From contig JACEFZ010025080.1 in assembly GCA_014155875.1 (NCBI GenBank), positions 1 through 64,000 of the forward strand: 64,000 nucleotides of DNA, written 5' to 3'. Of the stretch, positions 38,578-50,869 are shown piece after piece. The position numbers and the translations under genes were made by a program. The stretch comes from Cepaea nemoralis (lineage: Eukaryota; Mollusca; Gastropoda; Stylommatophora; Helicidae). The first letter of the stretch is position 1, and the number at the start of each line of letters is the position of its first letter. A model generated the notes under the pieces. That model ran no database searches, was not told the origin of the DNA, and was given only the letters and a program-made list of their open reading frames with translations.

Positions 38578-38927
38578 GAAAGAAGAGATCTAGGTGAAGG
38601 ACGAACAGCACACTGTCAACAGTATAATGAGTGAGAGGGATCCTCAGTTGTACAGGCGCTAATAGTTCAGATCTTTTCTGGCCTTAAGGGAACCTTTTAC
38701 TTCTTTTATAAATTTCTGTGTAGATACATAGTAGTCTCACAGTGGGGGTTGAGCCAAAGAAAAATGGTTCTCCAAACAGGCTATTGCGGGAATGTTTAGC
38801 TCATTTGAGTGACCTCTAGACAAAACGTGCTAAATCATATCCTTTATCTTGTTATTTATTAGTCAAGATATATCTCCAGAGAACACTACAACTAGGTCCT
38901 ATGGCAACTCCATCCAAACATGTCACA

Positions 38928-41900
38928 TAACTGGGTGGCTCTTTTCGGGATATAGACCCTGGGAAAACCTGGTCACATAACTGGTTGCTCTTTCCAGGCT
39001 ATAAACCCTGGGAAAAAGAACACTCGTCTCGGATTTAAACCCTGGTAATAACCTGCTAGGGGCTCACATACCTGTTGCCCTGATGACGGGATACAAACTT
39101 TGGGTATACCCTGCATAAGACTCACTTTTGGGATCTCTATGTTGGTATTAAAATCCGGGATGACCTCTCGCAAATCAGACCCAATTCTTGAAGTTTTTAT
39201 GGTGTTGTTTAATGGACCCTGTCTCTTATATGAGGGCAACTGTCCAGACATGTAAACCCACAATAAATCTCTAGAAGGTTTGATTTCATTAATAGTGATA
39301 ATATTGCATGTATCACTGTTTTAATATATCAGTTAGGAATTCAATGTAGCAGACTGAAGATGGTGTATAAATATCTTATGGGTCAACATAAATGATGTAT
39401 CCATGATATTTGTTTTTCTCAGTATGAATTGATTATTGGCTTGTCAATAATGTTGTATAATTTTGTGCATGCTGGTTATTCAATATATGTATCCAAAAAT
39501 TAAGGTACCTGAAACACCAGAGAACACAAATTATTTTAAATATAACTGAGACAGCTATTACAGGGGGAAATTCATTTTTGTCCCTGAAATTAGGACACTT
39601 GATCCAGTAAATAATATGGGGCCTACTCCATCCCAAAATTTAATTGCTGGCATGGGTGAGAGAGGGGAAATATTGTTGTAACTACAACATTTTTAATGTC
39701 ACCACATCACATAGAAATAAGAACTCCTTATATTCTCTTCTCCCCATAACATGCTTGCAACACTGAGAGCAGAGAGTGTGAATCCTGATGGAAAATTTGG
39801 GCAACCATTAAGACACCTCACTAATAATCTCTCTCGGTGATAGTCAGTATTCGTACCGGCTAATGTCCAGTGTCGATTCGACATCTGGATTTATTCTTCA
39901 GTTGTGTAATCTGACGGTAGCCCTGATCAAGCTGCTGAGAAAGTGAACACAATTGAAATCTCCAGGAGAAACATCCTTATCAACTCCGTCACTTGCCATT
40001 TCTGAAGTAGTGGTATTATTAAGCGTACTTGATACGTAATGGACGAGATGAAGGGAAGATTCTACCTGATGTCATGGGCGGTCATATAAAACCGACCACA
40101 GTCTGGTGTCTATAAGACATTAGTCTATTGTTCGATGGTGTAATCTCTCTGGTGTACTAGGATCCACGTCACCAGGAGTTAACTCATTGAATCTCCAGGA
40201 AGGCCATCAAAATAACTGGACCCCTAGCCATTCATATGGAAGTGGAGAGCATACGCAAAGTATGTGTCCAGAAAACGATGGATAACCAACCTGATGGCAT
40301 TGGCATATCATACGACTAGGAGCACATCATGGACAACCTGAAAAATTTCATGAAGAGATATAACAGGATCCGTCTCCGACGTCGGACGTCAATGTATCCT
40401 CCGTTGAGAAAGCGTTCCTGCCTTTAAAATGGTGGAGATTAAAGGACGGACAAAGTTGAGAACAACTGATGTCATTCCCCTTTTTCATTCTCAATTGGGA
40501 AGACCTTTCTGCCTGGAAAAATGGTAGGAATGTAATAAGGATTACTGTCTCTAAACAGTTAACTCTTATATGGTAGAGCTCACTGCAATTCCAGCAGCGG
40601 ACACTCTATACACAATGTCTGCGAAAGTGGACTAACGAAAGATCAGTTTTAAACAGCTGACTCCTTTCAAGATAAAGATCCCTGCAAGTCAGCAGTCGAC
40701 TCTTTATATAATAAGAACAATGCATTATGCAGTGGAATCTTATATTATTACTGAGATACGAGGTGTATTCACAGGACCTGGCCAGGCCTATCCTCAAAGT
40801 CAGTAAAAATTGGCTTCCAAAATTCCAGTCAATATTGGTAACTAAGAAGCTAACCCACATAATCACACACCTTCAAAGGTAGCTGTGATAATGACGAACT
40901 TCTCTATGGATGAGAAGAAACGCCTTATATTCGCCATATGTAAACGTTTTGCTCATGTGGGAGAGAAAGAACGGATACTTGCCAGTCACTCAAAAGCACT
41001 TAGCTAAAGCATGGCTGAAGACAACTAGTTGGAACCTCCACCTGGACTTCTATATTAGTAGTAGTAGATGTCACAGTCTGGCTGCATCTACAAAATTCGG
41101 TTGCTACGTTAGAAAATAGAGCAACTAAGGAGAGAAAATGCTGTCACTTCTCACAACACATCAAAATAGAGGCATAACGGAAGGAGAGAATCTCAACCAA
41201 TAAGTGCACCTCTAAATCTATGGTAAGACTACAGAAATAAGTCAAAGGAAATATAAGGGGAAATTGCTACCATCTGCAAACACAAGAGGCTTATTGGAAA
41301 GGTAGACCCTGTGTCCAACGCTAACCAAATCTGCTCTAGTAGGTTTTAGTCTCAAGTTCTGCAGCGGCTGCTATAGTTCACCCGGAAGAGATTGTATTTG
41401 CTCCGGTGATGATCAACAATTTTAACCCAGTTCCAAATGCCAAGATTACTGTTGGAGAAAGTGTTCAGTTAACTACACTCTCGCAGGATTATCATTCTCC
41501 AGTGGCGACGAGAAGAATGAAGTTCTGATAAGGTGAAATGTTGAGAGATACATGGAATGCAACCATACTCTCTAAACGTCATCTGGAAGTTGGCTTAATT
41601 GCAGAGCCATTACTTCACATAATGAATCTCTATGGAACATTCATACATTACGAGATGGTGTGACTCAGAGAGATCATTTATCACAACAGGAAATATAGCA
41701 AGGATGTCAGCAGTGGAACACTGTCAGAGGTAAATAGAAGAGCAGTTCACAGATGAGTGGAGTCAGGACTCCTGATGCTCCCAGTGACTTAAAGGAACAT
41801 AATGCAGGGCTAACTTCATGGTCTTTGCGTTTGCCACCAAATTCATCAACAGATGCAATGTTGGGGCAGATTTTTTTTTAAAGAGAAAAATCACTTAGTT

Positions 41901-42026
41901 CCAAATGTACTACTCTAGTAGGGTAAAGGGAGACAGGGAGTAATTGACAAAACCACCTAAGGGATCTGGAAACTGTGGATTCTGTGATCATCTGTCATAC
42001 CTATGAAAGATCTAAGAGAGGGGCCA
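38928..42026 (+). other. Internal region of the LTR element, no gag-pol
   Basis: Begins taactgggtggctcttttcg, a possible primer-binding region with TGG four bases after the LTR. A near-copy (cacataactggttgctcttt..ctataaaccctgggaaaa) follows at about 38972, so this leader is locally duplicated. The rest shows only short frames; the longest (40606-40866 minus, 86 codons) has no motif. The polypurine tract at 42014-42023 closes it. Confidence 0.7.
42014..42023 (+). promoter_or_regulatory. Polypurine tract (aagagagggg)
   Basis: Ten purines followed by cca and the TG of the 3' LTR; the expected plus-strand primer site. Confidence 0.75.
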
Positions 42027-45000
42027 TGTAGCATGATGGAACAGAATCCCCATTTCCAGTCCGACACATTTCATAAATATACTTTGAGTCTTAACAGGGA
42101 CCATCCCAAATATAGGGCTATTCTTAGATCGAAGGTTCCAGAACGAGTTGGGGGAGGCGGCGGTATGCACTTGTCTTTTGATTGGTTCATAAATAATGAG
42201 CCCACGCTATTCCTGGGCCATATTTTAAAATCTAATTAGTAGGAGCGGGAATTTCACCAGGAGCGGTCGCTAGAGTGATGTGATGACCCAACAATGCCCT
42301 TGTAGATTCAATATATTGTTCTCTGGACAACAGGTACCACTTTAAAACATACTTTAATGTTGTGGCTAAACCTAATGTACGAAAGAGAAGAATATGAGTA
42401 TTTTATGAATAATATATGAAAGTGGAAAACCTAACTTCTGTGCGCCAGAATTCTGAACACTGCATCTTCAACCTTGACACGTCTTTCACGCTGTATACTC
42501 CAAGTGCATATCAATCCCTTGTTGTGACTGGTTGCGTATGCTTGAGGAATGTAGTACACTCATGCAGATTCGCAAACCCAAAACCCTTGTGCATTCTACA
42601 TGCCTAGGATGACTTATTCTTAAAATCAACTGTACCTTTGCTCTCGTGCGAGTTAACAAATGGCAGTCTGAATGGGAATGAGTGATGAAACATGTACACG
42701 TTCCTTTGTAAAACGCTGAGATTGATGGAGTGAGTGAGTTGGTGATTTAATAAATAGCCTCTCACATTAGTAGAAAGAAAGATGCTTCAAATATCCATAT
42801 GTAAACAGGACGGTGATGGCACGCCAGAATTCCTGAGTCCATGTGATGCCTGGTCACTATAAGCTCAAGAGAATTACTATAATTTCTCTTTGAAGTATTA
42901 CACTGTTACCTCTACTGTTGGATGGTTCATATAAACTAGTTCCTCAGAGAACCATAGGTGTGTGAACCGGTGTTTTAGTTGGCTGAATATAATGTATGGC
43001 TCATGCAAACTTACAAGGACTAAACATGTTTTCCACATATGTGCTTGGTGCATATGTGAACTATTGCTATGCAATTGAGCTTCTGTTACCTACTGTGGAC
43101 ATTACTCAGTGGGGAAAGAGCACATGATGATGATGATGTATCTGTGATACAAGTCTGGTGAAAAAGGGGTGAGGTCTGGCATTGCTGTGTGAATATGGAA
43201 TAAGACATTCATGCACCAACATCACAGCCATAGGAATGGATGTCTGGTCGGCTAATTTGGTAAATGCCATTAGTTAATACATAATGCATATTGCAGTTGT
43301 AAATGCCTATTTTCCATTTCCCTTCACAATGCCTGTCCCATGTTGCTATGTCACAATGATTGCTGTACTGTGTCTGGTCCTCCTTGTGCCCAGGTCTACT
43401 GTGGTTCAAACATGGTGGAACTTAGACCACATAAATGCTTGTAATTGTGTTAAGCTACCCTGTCTCAGCATATGGTCTTGTGATTACCACAGTACATCAG
43501 AGTGAAATTCACTACATCATCAACCTTAACCTTCCCCATCTCCATCTGTGTATGTTAATGTATGATAACATCATCTTTTAACACATGTGAAGAGATGTTG
43601 TGCCATTCTATATATCCACAGAGAACAGGAGGATGGAGGAGAGGCATCCATATATCATCTGGGAAAACTAACCAGTAGTCCCAGAATCCAGAACCAACTC
43701 TCTATAAGTGAAATCTTCTAGAACCCACAATATGGGAATTTCCTAGAGACTTTCAGCTCAGCTCTCAAACAGCTGGATATAAATAAGAGAGAAAAACAGT
43801 TCTGAAGACTTCAATAATAAGAAGTACAGTGATCATTAATCAAATGTCATCTGAGAATGAAACAACAAGTCTGGTTGTTAACCCCATTCAAGACAACTTG
43901 TGAAATGACTGGTGCAGTGGATTGTTTAGCTAGGACTTATCTTGGTTAATCTCCAGCCTGGTGCTCACAGTGTTGAAGAATGTGACTTGAAGTGTAGGTG
44001 AGATTGGACTGACTGAGGGGCTGTAGTATATTGGATTTTGTTCCTATCTCTGGGTTTCTTCAGCAAGTCATGTTTTGCATGTACCGAGTATACATCTCCC
44101 AATGTCAGGAGAGTGTTATCCTCAACTTTTGAAGTATCCCAGTATCAGCATCCACAGACAGTCTGGTCAACGGTGAGAGACAGTATCATATCATCCTACC
44201 AATTCTAGTCTTCAAGAGGAATGAATCTGCCATGAAGCTTATTTTGGGAAAGCTGCTAACTGGAGCTAGTCCAACATCCATGCTGATGATAAAAGGATTC
44301 AACAGACCCAGAACAGTAGTTTCTTCCTTGAGTTGCCCATGGATAGGATTTCCTAAATTCCCAAGAGACATGAGATGAGGATAGAGATAGATACTGTAAA
44401 CAGAATGATGTGGTGGTACTTAGAGAGGAGAGGTGGATGAGAGTTATTAGTTGGTGGAGTAAGGGGAGGTGGTGTATCATGTTATCTGCATGCATGTTAG
44501 CATATTTGTACATTTTGTATGTACCTGTTGAGGTGTTGACATGACAAATGGGATGAACAATGGTCATCACTAACTAGACTCACCATCAGAAACAGTATGA
44601 TTGAACCAGTGTTTTAAGTACATGTCCCCAGTGAATTTCTTGTACAGTTGCTGTCAAGTGTTGTCTCTGGTGACTGTCTTAAGTGCTGTGGTTGGTTATA
44701 CATATTGTGAAAAGTCCTGTATAGATGTTGTCAGGTATCTCATGATGTCTATCTTGTACACTTGTGGTGTAAACCAATTCCTTGTGAATGTATGTTCCAC
44801 TTGTGTCAAGAAACTGTCATGTAGATGTCCTGTCTAACAGATGTAATGTACAGTTATTGTTAAAGTTTGTTTGTCTGCAAAAATTGAAGGACTACTTGAA
44901 CTGATATAGGTCATACTGACAAAATAAAGAAAGAAGAGATCTAGGTGACGGACGAACAGCACACTGTCAACAGTATAATGAGTGAGAGGGATCCTCAGTT

Positions 45001-45278
45001 GTACAGGCGCTAATAGTTCAGATCTTTTCTGGCCTTAAGGGAACCTTTTACTTCTTTTATAAATTTCTGTGTAGATACATAGTAGTCTCACAGTGGGGGT
45101 TGAGCCAAAGAAAAATGGTTCTCCAAACAGGCTATTGCGGGAATGTTTAGCTCATTTGAGTGACCTCTAGACAAAACGTGCTAAATCATATCCTTTATCT
45201 TGTTATTTATTAGTCAAGATATATCTCCAGAGAACACTACAACTAGGTCCTCTGGCAACTCCATCCAAACATGTCACA
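42027..45278 (+). repeat. 3' LTR (3252 bp)
   Basis: Same as 35670-38927 apart from scattered substitutions and loss of six bases (around gctcaataaacag becoming gaaacag at about 44589). Confidence 0.93.
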
Positions 45279-45283
45279 ACCCA
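45279..45283. repeat. Target-site duplication, right (ACCCA)
   Basis: Matches 35665-35669. Confidence 0.93.
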
Positions 45284-45640
45284 CCAGCTTGTAAGAGCAG
45301 CATTTATCAGAGAGTCCCTGCAATAGATGTCTACAATAAATAACATGGCATTCTTTACCAAATCGTCGAGTTATACATTGATATGGCATAAAACGAATGC
45401 CTCATGTTATTCTATGACTTCAACTGCTGTCGTTATCACTCCCCTATCTACCAAATCTCATGCACCACTTCAACACATTTACCTGAAGCCTTCACGGCAC
45501 CGCTCCCAATCCCCTATCTCTTTGCTATTTCCTGAGATAAGTAGTACATTTTGTTTTCCAGTTTTCTTTGTTCATTTCCATTTCATTGTCTTTATCGCCA
45601 ACATCACCTCCCTCCAATCTTTTCATCTTTAAGGCTAATA
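45284..45640. other. Intergenic sequence, nothing recognised
   Basis: The 101-codon frame at 45327 has no motif; a low-complexity C-rich run follows at about 45652-45668. Confidence 0.4.
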
Positions 45641-45850
45641 TGCCTTAATGCACCCCCCCCCCGCCCCTCCCACCTGGTGTTTATGTGTTGTGTTTTCTTG
45701 TATTTGTTTGCTGATGAAGGCTAGTCGTCACAACATCCTTTGTTTTCCGAATTGTATTCTATAAAGCTGCAATGCTTCATGTTTTGTTATATTGTTTTCA
45801 TTTTCACAGCTTTACCACAGTTCCGCTAATTTTATTCATGTCTTTATCGG
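45641..45850. repeat. One-sided relative of the inverted-repeat element
   Basis: tgccttaatgca, gtatttgtttgctgatgaag and gctagtcgtcacaacatcct match the right arm of 18833-19391. Similarity continues into cacagctttaccacagttcc, as at 19401. The left arm is missing. Confidence 0.7.
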
Positions 45851-46904
45851 AGAGATAAAATGTTAGATTTGTATTGTTTGTTTTTATCCGTGAAAATGCT
45901 GGTTTGTGTGGAGAGACTTTGTCCGGGATGAGAAACAAGGCCACCTGTACAGTGAGTAGCCAGCTAGTGTTCGGCTGAATTCTGTATTAAACCACACGTC
46001 TAACAGAGGATTGAACACACTATTCTCGACGTGTCTGGAAATTAACATAAACCCTCGACGACCCACAACCTCACATTGTGATGGTTTCTGCTGTGTTTTA
46101 TCTGATTAGTTAACAGCATTATAACATACTTCCTCTTGATCCGTTTCCTCATGTAACTCCTCCTTGTCGTCCACCTCTTTCCTTCCCCTTCTCGTCCCCC
46201 TAATCATCATCATCTTCATCATCATTATTATCTTCTTCTTCTTCCTCTTCTGCAAAATCTGAACTATTGGTGCATACTATTGCGTCTTCTGTGGCTGACC
46301 TGTGCAGCCACCATCTATTGGGCCTATAATTCCGACAAAGCCACACCACACTCCCAATGTGATGATGACTTTGTTCTTGTATCTGCTACCGTCAGGTCAT
46401 TTCTGCTCCCTGTGGCAGCTTGCCCGGTGGTATCCTGTGCCTCTACACTACGTCACAACTGATTCAGCAAGTCGCTTTGTTTCTATGCTTGGGGAAAACA
46501 CTCTCTCACAGTGCACATCATGTTTATAGTTCTGAGATCATTCAGGTTACCATTCAGTAAATTACTCTTTTACACCCCTTTAAGGCGTATTGACTAGATG
46601 GTACCCCATAATTGTATAGACCAATCTGGACTCCAGAGGTGATGTGGTCAATGTGAACTCAGCCGTCTTCACTTCCCAGGTCATAGCCTGGTCACCATTT
46701 TAGACCTGATCGATCTGGGAGCCAAGATCAATTTGAAACAAAAAGAAAATATGCAATGCCATTCAGTGAGACCCTGCTATCATACGTATATAATATATCG
46801 AATATAATTGTTGGCCAGTGCAAGTCTAGATTTAACCGATGAAAGTCCGTGTCCACATCTCATCATTCGGGTGGGGATATCTCGTGTACAACACAAGACA
46901 ATCC
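45851..46904. other. Intergenic sequence, nothing firm
   Basis: Contains short CAT and TTC runs near 46207-46250. No supported gene. Confidence 0.4.
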
Positions 46905-47220
46905 ACATTATTTCATTCTGGATAGGTTCTGGGTTTTAAACTTTGAAACCAATAGTTTTAAAATACCCAGACAATATAGCGAGACGACATCGAAGTCGTA
47001 AATCAACTTGTCCAGTACCGGAACTCTCTGCCAGGCACTACGGCAGTTCCAATAGCCTACGCTTATATATTTCAGTGCCATACGCTTCATTTTGCTTCTA
47101 AATTTTCTGATCCTAGATCTCCACTTTTTCTGCCTCCTTCTCCCACAATTTCCTCGTCTTCTTCTCTTCCCTCTCTCTTCGTTAACTGTTAAATATGACA
47201 TCGAGCACAGAGCACGCATT
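46905..47220 (-). pseudogene. LINE 5' fragment, start of endonuclease domain
   Basis: The minus-strand frame 46908-47219 has a basic leader (KRRRRGNCGRRRQKKWRSRI) and then YISVGYWNCRSAWQRVPVLD and FDVVSL, matching the start of an APE-type endonuclease. The same arrangement (basic leader, then ILYWNCASVKQRG) is at 60286-60519, so both belong to the I-like family. Confidence 0.7.
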
Positions 47221-47290
47221 GCATAGCTCTGATGATGATTCTTATGAACTGTATAAGTGCTTATTGAACTGCAGGAAAGATACTATCACC

Positions 47291-47787
47291 CAGTGTTTCC
47301 CAACGTGGGGCCCACGCCCCACAGGGGGGCAATTTGACTGTTAAGGGGGGCAATTCGAAAATGGAAGAAATCGGCTGAATATAACAAAACGGGGAGACTT
47401 GAGACTGAAGTTAACTAAATTGGAACCTGACATAAGATCTCTTTGCAGCAAGCATCAAGCGCAAGGATCTCACTAAATTTAAATAATAAATAATTACTAA
47501 TAATTAAAATAATATAGAAAAATCTTTCATTAAAATTATTTTGTACTTGAATTTCAGTTCTCCGTTATATGTTTTGAAAATTTACTTACTGTGTCTGCTC
47601 AATAATTACCTAGTGATTTCTTCCTAAAACCTATCATTCAAGTTTCTTTAGTGAACGTTTCAATTTTTGAATATTAAAAATAATGTATATGTTGAGGGGG
47701 GGGGGGGCGTGGGGCGGGGGAGGGGGGCAATATGAATTTTAGAAAGGCTTAAGTGGGGCGTGGCACAAAAAAGGTTGGGAAACACTG
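47291..47787. mobile_element. Non-autonomous hAT element (MITE) with 8-bp target duplication
   Basis: Terminal inverted repeats cagtgtttcccaac and gttgggaaacactg, flanked by identical 8-bp copies of ctatcacc (47283-47290 and 47788-47795). The sub-terminal regions are G-rich with ggggggcaat motifs. 497 bp long, no coding capacity. Confidence 0.93.
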
Positions 47788-47859
47788 CTATCACCCCAGT
47801 AGAGCCTGCCTGCCAGGGAAAAGGAGGAGGCGACAAAACACCTGCAATTTCCCCCACAC

Positions 47860-48239
47860 ACCAGACGTCCCATGTTAAGGGCCATTTAACCCATGGCCAC
47901 CCAGTTCCCCAGCACGTCGGTTGACCCTGAAATTGGGGGTTTCATATTTGAGTTTTCCTTCTCTCTAATATGCCACGAGTCTTAAGCTCTCCTTTCAAAT
48001 AGCTGGGACAAATGTCATTAGGTTGTGACGTTGCAATGTTATGGTTTATTAATAGCGCCCTAAGGTAAAGACAAAGCAACCTCTTCCACGACTTAAGGCA
48101 CATTAGGTGTGTGGTATTCACGCAGTAGTGTTTATAGAGCAACCCACTGTTGATGTGTAATGTGATCAATATCACACGGACTGCCTTTACTTCCCATAAC
48201 AATACATGGTACGCATGTTAGGCTGGGGCGATTGATCAG
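47860..48239. other. Intergenic sequence, nothing recognised
   Basis: No repeat or frame of note. Confidence 0.4.
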
Positions 48240-48240
48240 T

Positions 48241-48610
48241 TACAGAGAGGAACAAATGGTGTAACAGCAAGAAGAGGCAGAATAGGGAGGAAAAGGGCTG
48301 AAGAAGGAGGAAAGAAGGGAGAAAGGAGAAGAAAGAAAGCAGGAAAAAGAGAGAGAAAGAAGAGTGAAGGAAGGACTGACGGAGGAGAAAGAAAGGTGGA
48401 AAACGGGGGAGGAAGAACGGGGGAGGAAGAATGGTGGAAGGAGGTAGAAAGGGTGAGCCCTGATGGAGGAAGGAATGAGGACGGGGAAGGGAGAAGAGAG
48501 GGGGGAAGAAATGCGATAGGAAGAGAGAAAAAAGGAGGAAGTAGAAAAGAAAGGAAGGAAGGAAGGAAGGAAGGAAGGAAGGAAAGGAAGGAAGGAAGGA
48601 AGGAAGGAGA
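48241..48610. repeat. Purine-rich stretch ending in (GGAA)n
   Basis: About 370 bp dominated by A and G on plus; pure GGAA units near 48553-48606. The 125-codon minus frame (Ser/Phe/Pro) is a composition artefact. Confidence 0.93.
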
Positions 48611-48619
48611 GTGTCACTT

Positions 48620-49066
48620 AACTAAACCAAGACAATCAAATGTTTGGCACATTTGTCAAAATATGTCTGTTTACCCCAATGTTTCATAGTTTTTATTCAG
48701 TGTCTCGCTTGTCTAACAGTAGACGCTTTTCATCATGAGGTACCACCACACCCCTACAGCTGATAAATTCCTGTAATATTTAAGAGCAGTATAGTAAGTA
48801 CTACGGGCCAGATATGCGTTGTGCTAGTGTTGGTGGCATAAAACAACTCCGTTTATATGAGGTTATCCTGGCATCATACTCACAATATGTCATAATGGAG
48901 CGGAAATGGTGTTCCGAATTAAGACACCAGGAGTAATGTACGGGCGAGCCCTCCCCTAGAGAGTGGCACGAAGATAACGGGCCGAAACATTCTGGGAAAG
49001 GGGACGGCTTCTTACAATCAGAAGGTTCATGGCATGCTTGCCCCGCTGCAAATTCTATCTACATAC
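48620..49066. other. Intergenic sequence, nothing recognised
   Basis: No repeat or frame of note. Confidence 0.4.
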
Positions 49067-49077
49067 TTAAACCAAGT

Positions 49078-50082
49078 CATTCATTGGCACCTTGCCGTAT
49101 TGACAGACGATAGTTTGTGCTTTAAAAAGGCATAATAACTTTTACCTATGGCGGTAACGAATGCGACTGATAAGGCCAATTTTCGCTGTAAATGTCTGTT
49201 CACAGTGGGTGCATGTGAACACGTGGTCATTTCCACCATCATGCACCATCTTACGTCTCAAACCCTCGGTGTGTGACTTATCTGCAATAATTTCCTCCTT
49301 TGTCTTTATTCCATTTCTGATGTTTGCCCTCCATGCAACACGTTCAGCGGCGACTTGCTCCCAATGTGCATTATCAATGCCTGTATCAATCATGTCCCGC
49401 TTACACACATCTTTGTATCGTAGTAGAGGCCGACCCTGAGATCTCTTACCCATCTGTAATTCACCAAAAAAGATGTCCTTTGGTATCCTACCATCATTCA
49501 TCCTCCTAAGATGTCCTATCCATCTAAGATTACGAAGACTGAGCATGGAATAAACTGTCACACAACCTGATCTTTCCAATACGTCAGTATTTGTGATTTT
49601 GTCTTGCCACTTAATACCAAGAATTCTTCGCAGACACCGCATATGAAAGCTGTTTAAATGTTTCTCTTGGTGTGAGTAAGTTGTCCAGGTTTCACTGCCA
49701 TAAAGAAGAGTACTAAGGATACAGGCTTGATAGACAAGGACTTTTGTTTTTGCAGTAAGCTTCCTGTTCTCCCAGACTCTTTTTCCAGCAGACGAGTTAA
49801 CTCGTGATGCACGGTTAAAGCCAACAATTTTTATGACGAGTTAACTCGTGACACGCGGTAAAGGGGTTAACCTGTTCATTGTTGTTGCTGCCTTACCAAT
49901 CCGGATGTTGATTTCCTAATCTAGGGATAATTTGCTATTTACCACTGATCCTAGATATGTAAAATGGTCTACCATCTCTAGTTCGGCGTCGTCAATAAAG
50001 ATTGATGGTACCCCATGTGCACCTTGTGACATAATATGTGTCTTCTTTTTGCTAATTGTTAAACCAAATTCAGAACAAGCAT
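49078..50082 (-). pseudogene. LINE family Z, 5'-truncated copy with target duplication
   Basis: Flanked by ttaaaccaagt at 49067-49077 and 50083-50093. The minus-strand frame 49142-49642 encodes the ORF2 C-terminus: MRCLRRILGIKWQDKITNTD, LRWIGHLRRMNDGRIPKDIF, MGKRSQGRPLLRYKDVCKRD, then a C2H2-like finger FTCTHCEQTFTAKIGLIS with RIRYRHR. Upstream sequence (49750-50080) matches 3640-3870. A short foreign insert lies at 49799-49870. No catalytic RT motif remains. Confidence 0.88.
49799..49870. mobile_element. Short TTAA-flanked insert in LINE, piggyBac-like
   Basis: Relative to the copy at 3640-3690 this LINE carries an extra segment ending ...gcggtaaaggggttaa. On the other strand it reads TTAACCCCTTTACCGCGTGT with palindromic cgagttaactcg blocks repeated twice. 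TTAA borders and CCCTTT ends suggest a piggyBac-type remnant; TIRs are not evident. Confidence 0.4.
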
Positions 50083-50155
50083 TTAAACCAAGTAGAGTTG
50101 CTTTAATAATTAGTGCATTATTTTTTTTTAAGTAAACAACTGTGGCTTGTCATAA

Positions 50156-50208
50156 TTCACCACCACCACCACCACCACCACCACCACCACCACCACCACC
50201 ACCACCAC

Positions 50209-50250
<42 letters not shown>

Positions 50251-50290
50251 TATCATCAACATCATCAACATCATTCTTATCATCTTTATC
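50156..50290. repeat. (CAC)n then (CAT)n microsatellite
   Basis: About 16 CAC units followed by about 17 CAT units and imperfect CAT/CAA. Poly-His and poly-Gly/Asp frames over it are artefacts. Confidence 0.97.
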
Positions 50291-50349
50291 ATACATATAA
50301 GAGTGGGCGATCATTATGAGCCATCTCACGCAACCAGGCGAGTCCCGCA

Positions 50350-50640
50350 TCAGATCTGATGTCAGAGTTTCTTATTGTTAAAAGGCTAAAGCTCTTGACA
50401 CAATATCTACTTTCGAATATCCGGACAGCAAATATCAAGTTCCCAAGCTCTCTGGATGACTAATGGCTTCATTCACGATGTCCTTCGCTTTGTTTATTGT
50501 TAAAGTCGAAAGCCAAGGATTGTTTGCAGTGACCTTTATAAGTTGCTCACTTGGCCATGACGTGCATACATGTATCACGTGATAATCGTAACTTACATTA
50601 TTTTTAAAACGTGAACACTGCGAACACTAGTGTCAGGGGT
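50350..50640. other. Sequence with nothing recognised
   Basis: No frame or repeat of note. Confidence 0.4.
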
Positions 50641-50674
50641 CAAGTGTTAACCTGTATTTAGTTCGATAGTTGGC

Positions 50675-50800
50675 ATCTGAATGGTCTGAGTATCTGGATT
50701 GACATCAGTGTATCGCTGATGGATCTGGGTATCTGGTGTGACATCAATGTACTACTGATGGATCTGGATATCTGGTTTGACATCAATGTACTGCTGATAG
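50675..50800. repeat. Short tandem repeat of ~40-55 bp
   Basis: tgatggatctgg..atctggtttgacatcaatgta recurs about three times. Confidence 0.7.
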
Positions 50801-50869
50801 ATTTGAGATAGGGTGTAATCCCTCCAATCTGGGTTGAGCTGTCCAGTCTCATTTATTTGATAATGTCCA

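Larger units (their letters stand above)
35670..38927 (+). repeat. 5' LTR (3258 bp)
   Basis: Begins TGTAGCATGATGGAACAGAA, ends CATCCAAACATGTCACA. It contains a candidate TATA box at 37421 and AATAAA at 38572. Short frames inside (for example 37899-38213 minus and 38250-38486 plus) are conserved in the other LTR only because the LTRs are nearly identical. Confidence 0.93.
35670..45278 (+). mobile_element. Young non-autonomous LTR retrotransposon with 3.26-kb LTRs
   Basis: Two nearly identical direct repeats start TGTAGC and end GTCACA (TG...CA), flanked by a 5-bp duplication ACCCA. A polypurine tract aagagagggg lies at 42014-42023, three bases before the 3' LTR. Comparing the LTRs by eye I found about seven substitutions and one 6-bp indel in 3.26 kb, so the insertion is recent. 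The internal 3.1 kb has no frame above 90 codons and no recognisable gag, protease, RT, RNase H or integrase. It therefore needs enzymes from another element, like the LARD elements described in plants. The family whose machinery it uses is unknown. Orientation is set by the polypurine tract, TATA box and poly(A) signal. Confidence 0.93.

Noticed and set aside
41330..41540. Possible gag remnant inside the LTR element (SAAAIVHPEEIVFAPVM...)
   Set aside because: An open stretch of about 60 codons without any motif that I can place.
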